Source: Peptoniphilus sp. GNH
Lineage (GTDB): Bacteria > Bacillota > Clostridia > Tissierellales > Peptoniphilaceae
NCBI GenBank assembly: GCA_021307325.1
Contig: CP089931.1
Location: 1,264,979 to 1,328,978, forward strand
Direction: 5' to 3'
DNA: 64,000 nt
Shown: positions 43,509 to 52,782 of the stretch, piece after piece
Layout: each line of letters begins with the position of its first letter
Position numbering within the stretch: position 1 is the stretch's first letter
Position numbers and translations under genes: made by a program
Notes under the pieces: generated by a model
What the model was told of the DNA's origin: nothing
What the model saw: only the letters and a program-made list of their open reading frames with translations
The model's database searches: none

Positions 43509-44062
43509 TCTTCCTTACCCAGCTTTTCCAAACACTCAAAAAGATTGTTATAGCCCTTTACCAAATCTTCAAATGCCGGCTCTCTATTTTTGAGCAAATT
43601 TTTGCCATGGTCTATGCAGAGTTTTAATCTTTCATTTTGTTTTACCTTCAAAACTTCTTCTCCCATAAGGACAAGCTTTCTGTATCTCTCCCAAACCATC
43701 ATCAACTTGTGCTCATCCATGACATGAGAAATCAAATAACCCATAGTCCAATTTTTTGAGTTTTCTGTCAAGACCGACTTGTGAGCGACTAAAACTGCCT
43801 CATCTCTTAAATCGTTTAAAAATTTGTTGAGATCATCTGGCGAAAAACCTGCAAAAAGCAAATACTCTGTGTCCATATTTTCTATTGGGATCTTGTTTTC
43901 CCCTTCAGAAAATCCTGGCAGACCAACCAAAAATCCAACCTTTTCATTCAGGTCGCTCTTGTCTATATCTACAAGCTCCACGTCATTTTTTTTGCAAATT
44001 TTTTTGAGTTTTTCGTATCTTTGCTCTATCTTAAATCCGTATGTCAATAATTTCTTCAGCAT
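43505..44062 (-). CDS. DUF3783-domain protein
   Basis: This 185-residue protein has a short DUF3783-like segment around residues 65-120 (YLLFAGFSPDDLNKFLNDLRDEAV). The function of this domain is unknown. The C-terminus is basic and helical. ATAGGAGG precedes the ATG. It is the first gene of a two-gene minus-strand unit, divergent from an EamA transporter. Confidence 0.6.
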   Translation of the reverse strand: MLKKLLTYGFKIEQRYEKLKKICKKNDVELVDIDKSDLNEKVGFLVGLPGFSEGENKIPIENMDTEYLLFAGFSPDDLNKFLNDLRDEAVLVAHKSVLTENSKNWTMGYLISHVMDEHKLMMVWERYRKLVLMGEEVLKVKQNERLKLCIDHGKNLLKNREPAFEDLVKGYNNLFECLEKLGKEE

Positions 44063-44133
44063 TTTCGACCTCCTATATGTCTTTTATACCCCATTTGTTG
44101 TAAAATACTTGTATTAATCTTAAGGAGCTGAAA

Positions 44134-45042
44134 ATGGAAATTTTTGATAAAAAACGATATAAGTTGGGCATAATCATGACCCTCTTAGGTGCTATAAATT
44201 GGGGACTTTCGGGGACTCTGGGGCAATTTCTTCTCCAAGTAGACGAGGTAAATCCAGCCTGGATTTCAAGCATAAGACTTACCTGTGCTGGAATTATTCT
44301 AATAATTTTTTCTCTTTTTAAGCAAAAAAAGAAGTCTTTTGACATTTTTAAAAACAAAAAGGACGTTCTCGTCCTCTTATTTTTTGCCGTCTTTGGCTTG
44401 ATGGCAACACAACTTACCTACTTAAAAACAATTTTTTACACCAATGCTGCTACGGCAACAGTCCTGCAATATACCGGAGCAGTCATGGTCGTTTTTTACG
44501 TATGTATAGTTGAAAAAAGATTGCCCAGCCTTGGAGAAAGTCTGGCGATTTTTCTTGCCATGCTTGGCACATTTGTGCTGACCACCCACTTCAATATCCA
44601 CAACTTGGTGATTTCTAAAGAAGGTCTGATTTGGGGACTAGTATCTGCTCTTTGCCTTATGACCTACACAATATTACCAAGCAAAATAATTTCAAAATAC
44701 GGACCCGAACCAGTCACAGGATTTGGCATGCTTATAGGAGGCATTATCCTAACTCTATCTGCTAGAACCTATGCCATGTCTTATAGCGGCGATATTTATT
44801 TTTATCTAGCCCTTGCCGGCATGGTTATAATGGGTACTGCCCTCGCCTTTTACCTCTTCCTTAGCGGAGTCAATCTCGTTGGCCCTCTTACTGGTTCTCT
44901 TTTGGCTACTATTGAGCCTGTTGCCTCTGTATTTTTCTCAGCTGTCCTCTTAGGCCACAAGACTGGTCTTATAGACATGAGTGGAATAGGTATAATTCTT
45001 TTGGCAGTTATCTGCCTTTCTCTTGCTGGAAATAAAAAATAA
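44134..45042 (+). CDS. EamA/DMT family transporter
   Basis: This 302-residue membrane protein has ten helices in two EamA repeats, with the N-terminal GAINWGLSGTLGQF and LLATIEPVASVFFSAVLLG blocks. AAGGAG lies upstream of the ATG. It is a second EamA protein, different in sequence from that at 30.6 kb. The substrate is unknown. Confidence 0.85.
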   Translation: MEIFDKKRYKLGIIMTLLGAINWGLSGTLGQFLLQVDEVNPAWISSIRLTCAGIILIIFSLFKQKKKSFDIFKNKKDVLVLLFFAVFGLMATQLTYLKTIFYTNAATATVLQYTGAVMVVFYVCIVEKRLPSLGESLAIFLAMLGTFVLTTHFNIHNLVISKEGLIWGLVSALCLMTYTILPSKIISKYGPEPVTGFGMLIGGIILTLSARTYAMSYSGDIYFYLALAGMVIMGTALAFYLFLSGVNLVGPLTGSLLATIEPVASVFFSAVLLGHKTGLIDMSGIGIILLAVICLSLAGNKK

Positions 45043-45070
45043 GTCTAACCTTTTAAAGTTAAAATTTTTA

Positions 45071-45110
45071 TAAAAAAACTCTTGAAACATCAAGCTTCAA
45101 GAGTCTTTTT
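45071..45110. terminator. Bidirectional terminator between EamA and YitT genes
   Basis: Perfect arms ACTCTTGAA and TTCAAGAGT are flanked by A and T runs, between two converging genes. Confidence 0.85.
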
Positions 45111-45112
45111 AT

Positions 45113-46024
45113 TTATATTTCTGTATTTTTAAAGCCCTTACCCTGAATTTCTGCAGTGTCAGAAACAGCCATAAAGGCCCTAGGGTCTAATTCTTTTACA
45201 TATTGGCGAATCTTTACAACTTGATAAGAAGAAGCTACGCAATAAATTATCTTGACCGCATCTCCTGACCAAGCGCCTTCTCCATCTATATAGGTGATGC
45301 CCCTATCCAATTTAAACTGGATTATTTCAGCAATTTTTTCGTACTGATTGGATATTATAAATATCTGCTTTTGCTTGCCGACTCCAAGCTGGATTCTATC
45401 AACCAGACTATAAGTAACAGCCATGGATAAAATTGTATATAAGGCCTTGTCCAGAGAAAAGATAAAGGCCGATGTGGAAACTATAAAGAAGTTGCAAGTT
45501 AAAAGCACATTTCCTATGCTTATGTTTAGCTTTTTTTTCATAATGGCGGCAACTATGTCAAAGCCGCCTGTGGATGTTCCATTTCTAAAATTTATGCCAG
45601 AGCCAAGTCCACTCAAAACTCCTCCAAATATTGCAGCAAGAAGGATGTCATTTGTCACCATAAAGCCCTTTGGCATAAGTTTTGTAAACATGCTCACATA
45701 AAAAGAATAAAGAAATATGGAAATAATCGTATAAAACATAAATTCTTTTTTAAGATAAATAAGCCCCAGCACTATAAGTGGCAGATTCAAGAGTAAAATC
45801 AAAAGACCAACAGGGATCCCTGTCACATAGTCCAAGATTATCGAAATGCCATTTACTCCTCCTGAAAGCATATGGTGGGCTCTTAAAAAAAACACCAAGG
45901 CGACAGAAGAAACAAAATCTCCTACAATAAGTGCCATTAACTTTCTAAAGACCGTTCTTCTTGCAACTTGCCTGTCAATTCTTTTTAAAAATTTTCCCTC
46001 TGCATTTATATCTTTGTCTGTCAT
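45113..46024 (-). CDS. YitT family membrane protein
   Basis: This 303-residue protein has five to six helices (residues about 28-215) and a C-terminal soluble DUF2179-type domain, the layout of YitT/YebE/YvjA. It has the FRNGTSTGGFDIVAAIM block. Function in the cell is not established. It lies alone on the minus strand. Confidence 0.85.
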   Translation of the reverse strand: MTDKDINAEGKFLKRIDRQVARRTVFRKLMALIVGDFVSSVALVFFLRAHHMLSGGVNGISIILDYVTGIPVGLLILLLNLPLIVLGLIYLKKEFMFYTIISIFLYSFYVSMFTKLMPKGFMVTNDILLAAIFGGVLSGLGSGINFRNGTSTGGFDIVAAIMKKKLNISIGNVLLTCNFFIVSTSAFIFSLDKALYTILSMAVTYSLVDRIQLGVGKQKQIFIISNQYEKIAEIIQFKLDRGITYIDGEGAWSGDAVKIIYCVASSYQVVKIRQYVKELDPRAFMAVSDTAEIQGKGFKNTEI

Positions 46025-46145
46025 ATCTTACCTTCTAAAAAAATATTTGGAATTTCCATCTATATAAATTCTAACATAGAAATCTATTTTATCAGGATAT
46101 TTTTATAAAAATACAATTTCATCTTTGAAAAATTTTAAACTTATT

Positions 46146-46454
46146 CTAAACCAGGCTCACAAAATTTATAACTGGCACCTGATAAGGATGAATCTCTCTT
46201 ATGAGTTTTAAAACTTCATCCTTGCAATTGGCATCTATCCTAAATTCCATCTTGATTTCATCCACGCACGAAATCTCTCCCTCTTTGCCCAAGTAGGGTT
46301 TGGCACTTTTTAAAGGTCTAAAATAGCCCTTGACCTTAGATGCAGAAAATACATAATCATACATGCCATCACCTATATAGCCAGCCTCATTCAAAGCATT
46401 TGCAAGCTCTGCAACCTTATCTTCTGGTATATATACTTCAACTTTTAAAAACAT
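46146..46454 (-). CDS. PII/CutA-like small protein (YqfO-like)
   Basis: This 102-residue ferredoxin-like-fold protein resembles the PII-like insert of YqfO/NIF3 proteins found as a standalone gene: FLKVEVYIPEDKVAELANALNEAGYIGDG, then KMEFRIDANC and IREIHPYQVPVINFV. The function of the standalone form is unknown. It is not next to a NIF3 gene. A ribosome site (AAAGGAG) lies before the ATG. Confidence 0.75.
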   Translation of the reverse strand: MFLKVEVYIPEDKVAELANALNEAGYIGDGMYDYVFSASKVKGYFRPLKSAKPYLGKEGEISCVDEIKMEFRIDANCKDEVLKLIREIHPYQVPVINFVSLV

Positions 46455-46539
46455 TGCTTTTCTCCTTTTTCATAATTATAACACTTAAAAAATTTTGTCG
46501 GCCTCATTTTTATGTTAGAATACTATTCGAGGTGATAAT

Positions 46540-47658
46540 ATGCATTTAATGTGTGCCGGCCCAACCAAGGTCAGGAAGTCCGCTATTGCTGCTATGGGAA
46601 AATTTCTAACTAATCCCGATCTGGACCCGGAATATGTAACCTTTCACAGACAGGTTGAAAAAAAATATTCCTCTCTCTTAAATACAGATGCCCCGAGCAT
46701 AATAATGCTTGGCGAAGCCATAATGGGACTCGAAGCAAGTGTAGTAAGTCTTATGCAAAAAAATGATCGCGTCTTGGTGCTTTCAAACGGCTTTTTTGGA
46801 GCCGGATTTAAAGATTATGTAGAATCCTACGGTGGCGTCGCTTGTGTCTATGAAAATGATTTTAGAAAATCTTTTGATCTAGACGAACTTGAAAAATATA
46901 TAATAGAAAATGGCCCCTTCAAATTGGCAACCATGGTCCATTGTGAAACACCAACAGGACTTACAAATGACATCAAAAAAATCTGTGGTCTACTAAAAAA
47001 GTATGACATGCTTACCATTGTCGATGGAGTTTCCTCCGTACTTGGAGAAGAAATAAATTTTGATGAAATAAATACCGATATCCTAATAGGTGGTACTCAA
47101 AAAGCCATTTCAGCTCCTACGGGGCTCACCCTTTTGACACTTTCTAAAAAGGCTATCGACCTAATTTTGAGTAGAAATGATATATGCGGGTATTATTTAA
47201 ATATAAAGAATTATTTAAAGTATGAAGGCGACTTCGCTTTTCCCTATACCATGAACGAAAATTTGGTCTACGCTCTAGATGCCGCTTTGGATGAAATATC
47301 TAAAGAAGATTTTGTCGCCATCCACAAGCGCTTTGCAGCTGCAACAAGAGCAAGCCTAAAAGAAAATGACTTAGAACTCTATCCAGAGTCCAACTTCTCA
47401 TCTACTCTTACAGCTGTTGTATGTCCTCAAAAAATTTCTGCCAAGGACTTACTTGGAAAAATGAAATCCAAGGGCTTTTTGCTTTCTGGTTCTATGGGGC
47501 ATTTGGCAGATAGGGTCTTTAGAATTGGACACATGGGTGGTAACAATAATTACGAAGATTTTCTTGCCATGTATAAGGCTTTAGACGAATGTTTTCTGGA
47601 GTTTGATTTCAAAACTTCGCTCGCCTCATCTTTTGAAAAATTCTTTAAAGAATTTTAG
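46540..47658 (+). CDS. Class V aminotransferase (alanine-glyoxylate aminotransferase-like)
   Basis: This 372-residue PLP enzyme of the Agx/PucG type transfers amino groups between an amino acid and a keto acid. It begins with MHLMCAGPTKVRKSAIAAMG, contains VDGVSSVLGEE and the Schiff-base lysine in IGGTQKAISAPTGLTLL. GAGGTGATAAT precedes the ATG. The natural substrate is unknown. Relatives act on alanine, serine or (S)-ureidoglycine. It is followed by a small membrane protein in the same unit. Confidence 0.85.
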   Translation: MHLMCAGPTKVRKSAIAAMGKFLTNPDLDPEYVTFHRQVEKKYSSLLNTDAPSIIMLGEAIMGLEASVVSLMQKNDRVLVLSNGFFGAGFKDYVESYGGVACVYENDFRKSFDLDELEKYIIENGPFKLATMVHCETPTGLTNDIKKICGLLKKYDMLTIVDGVSSVLGEEINFDEINTDILIGGTQKAISAPTGLTLLTLSKKAIDLILSRNDICGYYLNIKNYLKYEGDFAFPYTMNENLVYALDAALDEISKEDFVAIHKRFAAATRASLKENDLELYPESNFSSTLTAVVCPQKISAKDLLGKMKSKGFLLSGSMGHLADRVFRIGHMGGNNNYEDFLAMYKALDECFLEFDFKTSLASSFEKFFKEF

Positions 47659-47670
47659 GAGGTTTATTTT

Positions 47671-48015
47671 TTGAAATTATTATTTAGATTTTTGATATCC
47701 GCCCTTTCCCTTTTAATAGCATCCAAACTTTGTACATTTTTGGGTTTCCAATTTTATGTACATTCTTACTCTACCGCGATTGGACTTGCAATTTTAATTG
47801 CAGTCCTTGACCACTTGCTAGAAAAGCTTACAAACATAGAGGCATCGCCCAAAGGCAAGGGTTTTAAGGGTTTCTTACTAGCAGCAGTCATCTTGAAGCT
47901 CTCATCATTTATCCTAAGTGGTGTAAGAATTTCTATGCCTGGAGCTCTTTTAGGTGCCTTTATGATCGGATTGGTGGACTCTTTTATGCCAGGCTCTAGA
48001 AAAAATTTTGAATGA
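47671..48015 (+). CDS. Phage-holin-family (YvlD-like) small membrane protein
   Basis: This 114-residue protein has four hydrophobic segments. It belongs to the phage holin family 4 (YvlD-type), found as chromosomal genes in many Gram-positive bacteria with envelope-stress roles in some. The TTG at 47671 lies eight bases after GGAGG. It is co-transcribed with the aminotransferase. No phage genes are nearby, so it is not evidence of a prophage. Confidence 0.75.
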   Translation: MKLLFRFLISALSLLIASKLCTFLGFQFYVHSYSTAIGLAILIAVLDHLLEKLTNIEASPKGKGFKGFLLAAVILKLSSFILSGVRISMPGALLGAFMIGLVDSFMPGSRKNFE

Positions 48016-48049
48016 CTTTAATTTTTTAGGTATTTGTGATATTATTCTT

Positions 48050-48147
48050 CTTGGATCAGTGTTACGAAAATACATAAATACCTAAGTAGTAATTTGATTT
48101 ACTTTAACCATCTCCTGATCCAAGAGCCGCAAGGCTCTTTTTTTTTA
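48050..48147 (+). ncRNA. Probable small RNA with closed ends and its own terminator
   Basis: An extended -10 element TGATATTAT (48037-48045) suggests transcription from about 48050. The RNA begins CTTGGATCAG (48050-48059) and the complementary CTGATCCAAG (48115-48124) lies just before a terminator with arms AGAGCC and GGCTCT, GCAA loop and nine T. This gives a ~95-base RNA with its ends paired. An inner AGTAA/TTACT hairpin is also possible. It does not match 6S, SRP, tmRNA or RNase P. It could alternatively be the 3' tail of the holin-like gene, but the promoter-like element favours an independent transcript. Confidence 0.5.
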
Positions 48148-48157
48148 TTTTTCTTTT

Positions 48158-48199
48158 AAAAAAAGACCTCTGGAACTTTTATTAGCTCCAAAGGTCTTT
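48158..48199 (-). terminator. Terminator of metNIQ
   Basis: Minus-strand arms AAAGACCTTTGGAGC and GTTCCAGAGGTCTTT (with bulge) are followed by a run of T. Confidence 0.8.
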
Positions 48200-48211
48200 A
48201 ACTCTCAGTTT

Positions 48212-49042
48212 TTAAAATGCTGGGATTATTGAATTTTTATAAGTTTCTTCTATATATTTCTTGCAGGCATCAGATTGCAAAACTTCCATCAGCTTTTTGA
48301 ATTTTTCTTCGCCTTCTCTTTCCTTTTTAACTGCAACTATATTGGCATAGGGATTATTTTCTGCAGACTCTATTACAAGAGCATCTTTTGCCGGGTCAAG
48401 TCCCGCTCCTAGTGCATAATTTGAATTTATTATTGCCAAATCAGCATCCTTATATACATTTGGAATGTTTGCAGCTTCCATTGCTACGATTTCAAGATTT
48501 TTTGGATTTTCAACTATATCTTTTTCAGTTGCTAAAATATCCACTCCGTCCTTTAGCTTTATAAGGCCTTGGTCTTGCAAAAGCAAAAGAGCTCTGGCGC
48601 CATTTGTCGCATCATTTGGTATGATTATATGTCCACCTTCTTTTAGCTCTGAAAGTTCTTTTATTTTATCTGAATAAGCTCCAAGTGGTTCGAGGTGAAC
48701 TGCTCCAATGCTCACAAGGTCTGTGCCTTGTTCTTTATTGAAGGTATCTAAGTAGGGTTTATGTTGGAAAAAGTTGGCATCCAAATCTCCTGAATTTGTT
48801 TGGATATTTGGTTGAACATAGTCATCAAATACTACTACCTTGACATCCAAGTTTGCTTCTTCAAACTTGTCTTTTAATGCATTTATAATCTCTTCATGTG
48901 GCACTGGAGAAACTCCAATTGTGATGGTTTCTTTTTCTTTTTCTGCCGATTTATTTTCTGCTGGTGCATTTGCTTCTTTCTTGCCACATCCTACTAGGAC
49001 TAAAAGTGTTCCCAGCACTAGGGCCAATAATTTTTTCTTCAT
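48212..49042 (-). CDS. metQ: Methionine ABC transporter substrate-binding lipoprotein (MetQ)
   Basis: This 276-residue lipoprotein (LVGCGKKE lipobox, cysteine near residue 19) of the NlpA/MetQ family binds methionine or a peptide. It has TIGVSPVPHEEIINAL, NFFQHKPYLDTFN and IINSNYALGAGLDPAKDAL, all typical. It is the last gene of metN-metI-metQ. The methionine substrate is inferred from family and operon. No SAM riboswitch or T-box was found in the leader. Confidence 0.9.
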   Translation of the reverse strand: MKKKLLALVLGTLLVLVGCGKKEANAPAENKSAEKEKETITIGVSPVPHEEIINALKDKFEEANLDVKVVVFDDYVQPNIQTNSGDLDANFFQHKPYLDTFNKEQGTDLVSIGAVHLEPLGAYSDKIKELSELKEGGHIIIPNDATNGARALLLLQDQGLIKLKDGVDILATEKDIVENPKNLEIVAMEAANIPNVYKDADLAIINSNYALGAGLDPAKDALVIESAENNPYANIVAVKKEREGEEKFKKLMEVLQSDACKKYIEETYKNSIIPAF

Positions 49043-49052
49043 TTTCTTCCTC

Positions 49053-49706
49053 CTATTTTTTATTTAATTTAGCGGATATAAAATCTCCTGTAATTTGAAT
49101 AACTTGAACTAAAATTACAATGGCTATTACTGTAAAAAGTAAGATGTCATACTGTCTTCTCTGATATCCATATCTCATGGCAACATCTCCAAGTCCGCCG
49201 CCTCCCATAGCACCCGCCATGGCAGAATATCCTATTATATTTATTATGGTGAGGGTAAAGCCATTTAAAATTGATGGCATAGCCTCTGGAAGCATTACCT
49301 TAAATACTATTTGAAAAGTCGATGCCCCCATAGATTTTGCAGCTTCTATGATGCCCTTGTCAATTTCTATCAGTTGTACTTCCACAAGCCTTGCTACAAA
49401 AGGTATAGCAGAAATCGCAAGTGGTACTATGGCTGCATTTGTTCCATATCCCTTGCCCACAATAATCTTAGTAAGCGGCAAAACCACTATCATCAAAATT
49501 ATAAAGGGCATGGACCTCATAATATTTACTACAAAATCTAAGGCTCTATAAAAACTTGCCATCTGCCAAAGTCCACCCGGTCTTGTCAGGGTCAATATTA
49601 TACCAAAAAATAAGCCCAGTACTATGGCTATTATAGAAGATACTCCCACCATGTAAATTGTTTGGATGATGGCAGGGTTTATAATTTCAATAACTTTATC
49701 CATCAA
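49053..49706 (-). CDS. metI: Methionine ABC transporter permease (MetI)
   Basis: This 217-residue permease has five helices and the BPD permease EAA loop (EAAKSMGASTFQIVFKVMLPEAMPSI), with the MetI-type end GYSAMAGAMGGGGLGDVAMRYGYQR. It overlaps metN by 4 bases and is followed by metQ. It forms the channel of the methionine importer. Confidence 0.93.
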   Translation of the reverse strand: MMDKVIEIINPAIIQTIYMVGVSSIIAIVLGLFFGIILTLTRPGGLWQMASFYRALDFVVNIMRSMPFIILMIVVLPLTKIIVGKGYGTNAAIVPLAISAIPFVARLVEVQLIEIDKGIIEAAKSMGASTFQIVFKVMLPEAMPSILNGFTLTIINIIGYSAMAGAMGGGGLGDVAMRYGYQRRQYDILLFTVIAIVILVQVIQITGDFISAKLNKK

Positions 49707-50704
49707 ATCACCTCACAGTTTACATTCTTTTCTTTTAAATAATCTAGGGCCTTCAAAATCTCATCCCTCTCCCCGACAAAATCTACCATGAGATAGCCGA
49801 CACTATTTTTGGAGAGGTTACTTATATTTCCAGACACTATGGATACATCCACATTAAATTTCTTAATGCAATTTGAAAGAATAGGCTCCTTATAGGACTT
49901 ATCATCATAGGAAAGTCTCACAAGTGTGCCTTTGAAATCAGCCTCTTTGACTTCTTCTTGGTCTTTTATCCTAAGAGAATGGATAAATGACTTGGCAAGT
50001 TTAGTCTTTGGATTTTTAAAAAGTTCCTCGACAGTATTTTCTTCTACAATTTTACCCGAATCCATGACAGCTATCCTATCACAAATCTCCTTGGCAACTT
50101 CCATCTGATGAGTAATCATGATTATAGTCATATCATATTTTTTTACAACATTTTTTAGTAGGTCTAAAATCGCCTTTGTATTTGCCGGGTCAAGGGCTGA
50201 TGTGCCCTCGTCTGAAAGCAAAATCTTGGGCGATGTTGCGATTGCTCTTGCTATTGCAACTCTTTGCTTTTGTCCTCCAGAAAGTTCACTGGGGTAGGCC
50301 TTTTTTTTATGCTCCAGACCTATAAATTTGAGAAGTTCCTCTACCCTTTCTTCTATGTCTTTTTTATTATAATGAGAGATTCTAAGTGGAAAAGCTATGT
50401 TGTCATAGACCGTCTTTTGATAAAAAAGATTGAACTGTTGAAAAATCATTCCTATATCCTTGCGTTCTTTTAGAAGCTCCTTCTTGGAAAGATTTAATAT
50501 GCTCTGTCCCTCAATCAAAATATCTCCGTACTCAGGCTCCTCCAGCCTATTTATACATCTTACAAGAGTGGATTTACCCGCTCCAGAAAGACCTATTATA
50601 CCGTATATTTCTCCTTTTTTAACCTCAAAGCTCACATCGTCGACCGCCTTGAACTCATTGCCATCGATTGAAAAAAGTTTTGTGAGATTTTTTACTTCAA
50701 TCAT
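49703..50704 (-). CDS. metN: Methionine ABC transporter ATP-binding protein (MetN)
   Basis: This 333-residue ATPase has Walker A GLSGAGKST, the signature LSGGQKQR, Walker B ILLSDEGTSALD, and a C-terminal NIL domain (about 260-333, SYDDKSYKEPILSNCIKKF) used for methionine feedback in the family. In place of the usual DEAT or DEPT it has DEGT. It is the first gene of metNIQ. The 160-base upstream gap shows only a promoter-like TATAAT (minus strand) and no riboswitch. Confidence 0.93.
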   Translation of the reverse strand: MIEVKNLTKLFSIDGNEFKAVDDVSFEVKKGEIYGIIGLSGAGKSTLVRCINRLEEPEYGDILIEGQSILNLSKKELLKERKDIGMIFQQFNLFYQKTVYDNIAFPLRISHYNKKDIEERVEELLKFIGLEHKKKAYPSELSGGQKQRVAIARAIATSPKILLSDEGTSALDPANTKAILDLLKNVVKKYDMTIIMITHQMEVAKEICDRIAVMDSGKIVEENTVEELFKNPKTKLAKSFIHSLRIKDQEEVKEADFKGTLVRLSYDDKSYKEPILSNCIKKFNVDVSIVSGNISNLSKNSVGYLMVDFVGERDEILKALDYLKEKNVNCEVI

Positions 50705-50866
50705 ATGATTTCACCTTTTTTTAATAGTACTGCCATTTTAACATAGTTGTTCACAATTTAACACTTTTCACAGCTTTTATATTTGAAAATATTTGTTTCA
50801 TATATATTATACAAATTATGACATGAACTTAAACATAGTTTATAATAGAATTTATAGGGTGATTAT

Positions 50867-51391
50867 ATGGTGGAATACTGGGACGTGTATGATAAAAATG
50901 GAAAAAAGAAAAACAAAACCATAAAGAGGGGCTGGGTTTTGGGGCAAGGCGAATATCATTTGGTAGTTGAGGTTTGGATAAGGACATCCGAAGATTCTTT
51001 TCTAATTCAAAAAAGGTCTTCCCAAAAAAATATGTTTCCGAATATGTGGTATTGTTCAGCTGGCGGAAGTGTCCTTGCAGGAGAAGAACCCCTTGATGGG
51101 ATTCTTAGAGAAGTAAAAGAGGAGCTTTCCCTTAAACTTTTGCCAAAAGAGCTAAAATTAAAAAGAATAATTACAGAAACTTCCAGTATTTTTTATATTT
51201 ACCTCTGTGACAAGATCATTGACCTTCATGATATAAAAATTCAAAGAGAAGAAGTCGCTGAGGTTGCTATAAAAAATATTGATGAAATTAATAAGATGAT
51301 AGATGATAAGAGTTTTATAGGTCTTGATTACTATAAGAGCTTTTTTGATAATTTGGGAACTTTTAAACCCCTTAATAAGGAGGAAAAATGA
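50867..51391 (+). CDS. NUDIX hydrolase (isopentenyl-diphosphate isomerase-like)
   Basis: This 174-residue NUDIX protein begins with a YWDVYDKNGKKK block and has a GGSVLAGEEPLDGILREVKEEL box, close to the NUDIX signature GX5EX7REUXEEXGU. Related chromosomal proteins hydrolyse nucleotide diphosphates or isomerise isopentenyl pyrophosphate. The substrate here is unknown. It overlaps cysS by 4 bases, so it is co-expressed with it. Confidence 0.85.
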   Translation: MVEYWDVYDKNGKKKNKTIKRGWVLGQGEYHLVVEVWIRTSEDSFLIQKRSSQKNMFPNMWYCSAGGSVLAGEEPLDGILREVKEELSLKLLPKELKLKRIITETSSIFYIYLCDKIIDLHDIKIQREEVAEVAIKNIDEINKMIDDKSFIGLDYYKSFFDNLGTFKPLNKEEK

Positions 51392-52782
51392 AACTTTACA
51401 ACACGCTTACGAGAAAAAAAGAAGACTTTGTGCCAATAGAAGACAAGAAGGTCAGGATGTATACATGCGGGCCTACTGTCTATAATTTGATTCATGTCGG
51501 CAATGCCAGACCCATAGTAGTTTTTGATACTCTAAGAAGATATTTCATCTACAAGGGCTATGATGTGAAATTTGTAGTGAATTTTACAGATATTGATGAC
51601 AAGTTAATAAATAGGGCTAAGGAAGAAAATACCACAGTAAAAGAAATTGCCGAAAAATATATACAAGAATTTAAAAAGGATGTATCTGGTCTAAATTTTT
51701 ACGACTACGAATGTCTACATCCCAGAGCAACTGAACATATTGATGAAATTATAGACTTCATCCAAACTCTTATCGACAAAAAGGCTGCCTATGTTTCAGA
51801 CGGTGATGTGTATTTTGATATCAATTCAGCCAAAGACTATGGCAAACTTTCAAGAAAAAAAATCGAAGACTTATTTGCTGGTGCTAGAGTAGATGTGAGT
51901 CAGCTCAAAAAAAATCCCCTCGACTTCGCCCTTTGGAAGAATAAAAAAGAAGGCGAACCCTCCTGGAAGGCTCCCTGGGGAGAAGGTAGACCCGGTTGGC
52001 ATATAGAATGCTCTGTAATGGCAAAGACCCTGCTTGGTGATACCATAGATATCCACGCCGGTGGAGAAGATTTGCAATTCCCCCACCACGAAAATGAAAT
52101 CGCCCAATCAGAAACTTGCAACGCCAAACCCTTTGCCAGATTTTGGCTTCACAACTCCATGATAAATGTGGATAACGAAAAAATGAGTAAGTCTCTTGGC
52201 AATTTCTTTACCGTAAGAGATATAGCAAACTTATACAATTTGGAAGTTTTGAGATTTTTCCTACTTAGCTCCCATTATAGATCTACCTTAAACTTCACAA
52301 GAGAGGTCATGGATGCTTGCAAGTCTTCTCTTGAAAGACTTTACAATGCCAAATATAAATTACAAGACCTCTTGAAAAATGCCAAGGGGCAAATGGATGA
52401 AAAAGATAATGAAAAATACAAAAAGATTTTATCCCACAGACAAGAGTTTGAAAGGGCAATGGATGATGATTTAAATACTGCTGATGCCATAACTGCTCTT
52501 TTCAATATTTCTAAGGATATAAATGTGGAAATTGACGAATCCTCCTCCAAGGAGCTAATAGAAAAGTCCCTTGATTTCTTTTTAAGCCTTGCTAAAGTCC
52601 TTGGTCTTTTAAATAAAAATAGGGGCAACCTTGAAGATGGTATAGTGGCTCTTATCGATGAAAGAAATGCTGCAAGAAAGGCTAAAGATTTTAAAAGAGC
52701 CGATGAAATAAGAGATCAGCTCCTTGATATGGGTATAGTAATCGAAGACACTAGGAGTGGAACTGTTTGGAAAAAGATTTAG
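51388..52782 (+). CDS. cysS: Cysteinyl-tRNA synthetase
   Basis: This class I synthetase charges tRNA-Cys. The 464-residue protein has the zinc-binding YTCGPTVY, the HIGH-like HVGNARPIV, HAGGEDLQFPHHENEIAQSE and the KMSKS motif EKMSKSLGNF. The length and C-terminal domain are normal. The ATG overlaps the end of the NUDIX gene and follows AAGGAGG. It is co-transcribed with mrnC and thyX. Confidence 0.97.
   Translation: MKLYNTLTRKKEDFVPIEDKKVRMYTCGPTVYNLIHVGNARPIVVFDTLRRYFIYKGYDVKFVVNFTDIDDKLINRAKEENTTVKEIAEKYIQEFKKDVSGLNFYDYECLHPRATEHIDEIIDFIQTLIDKKAAYVSDGDVYFDINSAKDYGKLSRKKIEDLFAGARVDVSQLKKNPLDFALWKNKKEGEPSWKAPWGEGRPGWHIECSVMAKTLLGDTIDIHAGGEDLQFPHHENEIAQSETCNAKPFARFWLHNSMINVDNEKMSKSLGNFFTVRDIANLYNLEVLRFFLLSSHYRSTLNFTREVMDACKSSLERLYNAKYKLQDLLKNAKGQMDEKDNEKYKKILSHRQEFERAMDDDLNTADAITALFNISKDINVEIDESSSKELIEKSLDFFLSLAKVLGLLNKNRGNLEDGIVALIDERNAARKAKDFKRADEIRDQLLDMGIVIEDTRSGTVWKKI

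Noticed and set aside
47671-48015. Prophage evidence from the holin-family gene
   Set aside because: YvlD-type holin-family proteins are chromosomal genes, and no phage genes lie near.
48026-48085. Stem TTAGGTATTT/AAATACCTAA interleaved with the small-RNA closing stem, a possible pseudoknot
   Set aside because: Its first arm overlaps the proposed promoter, so it would not be in the RNA if transcription begins near 48050. Kept only as an alternative.
50705-50866. SAM riboswitch or T-box before metN
   Set aside because: The 160-base leader lacks the conserved SAM-I or T-box elements; only promoter-like sequences are visible.
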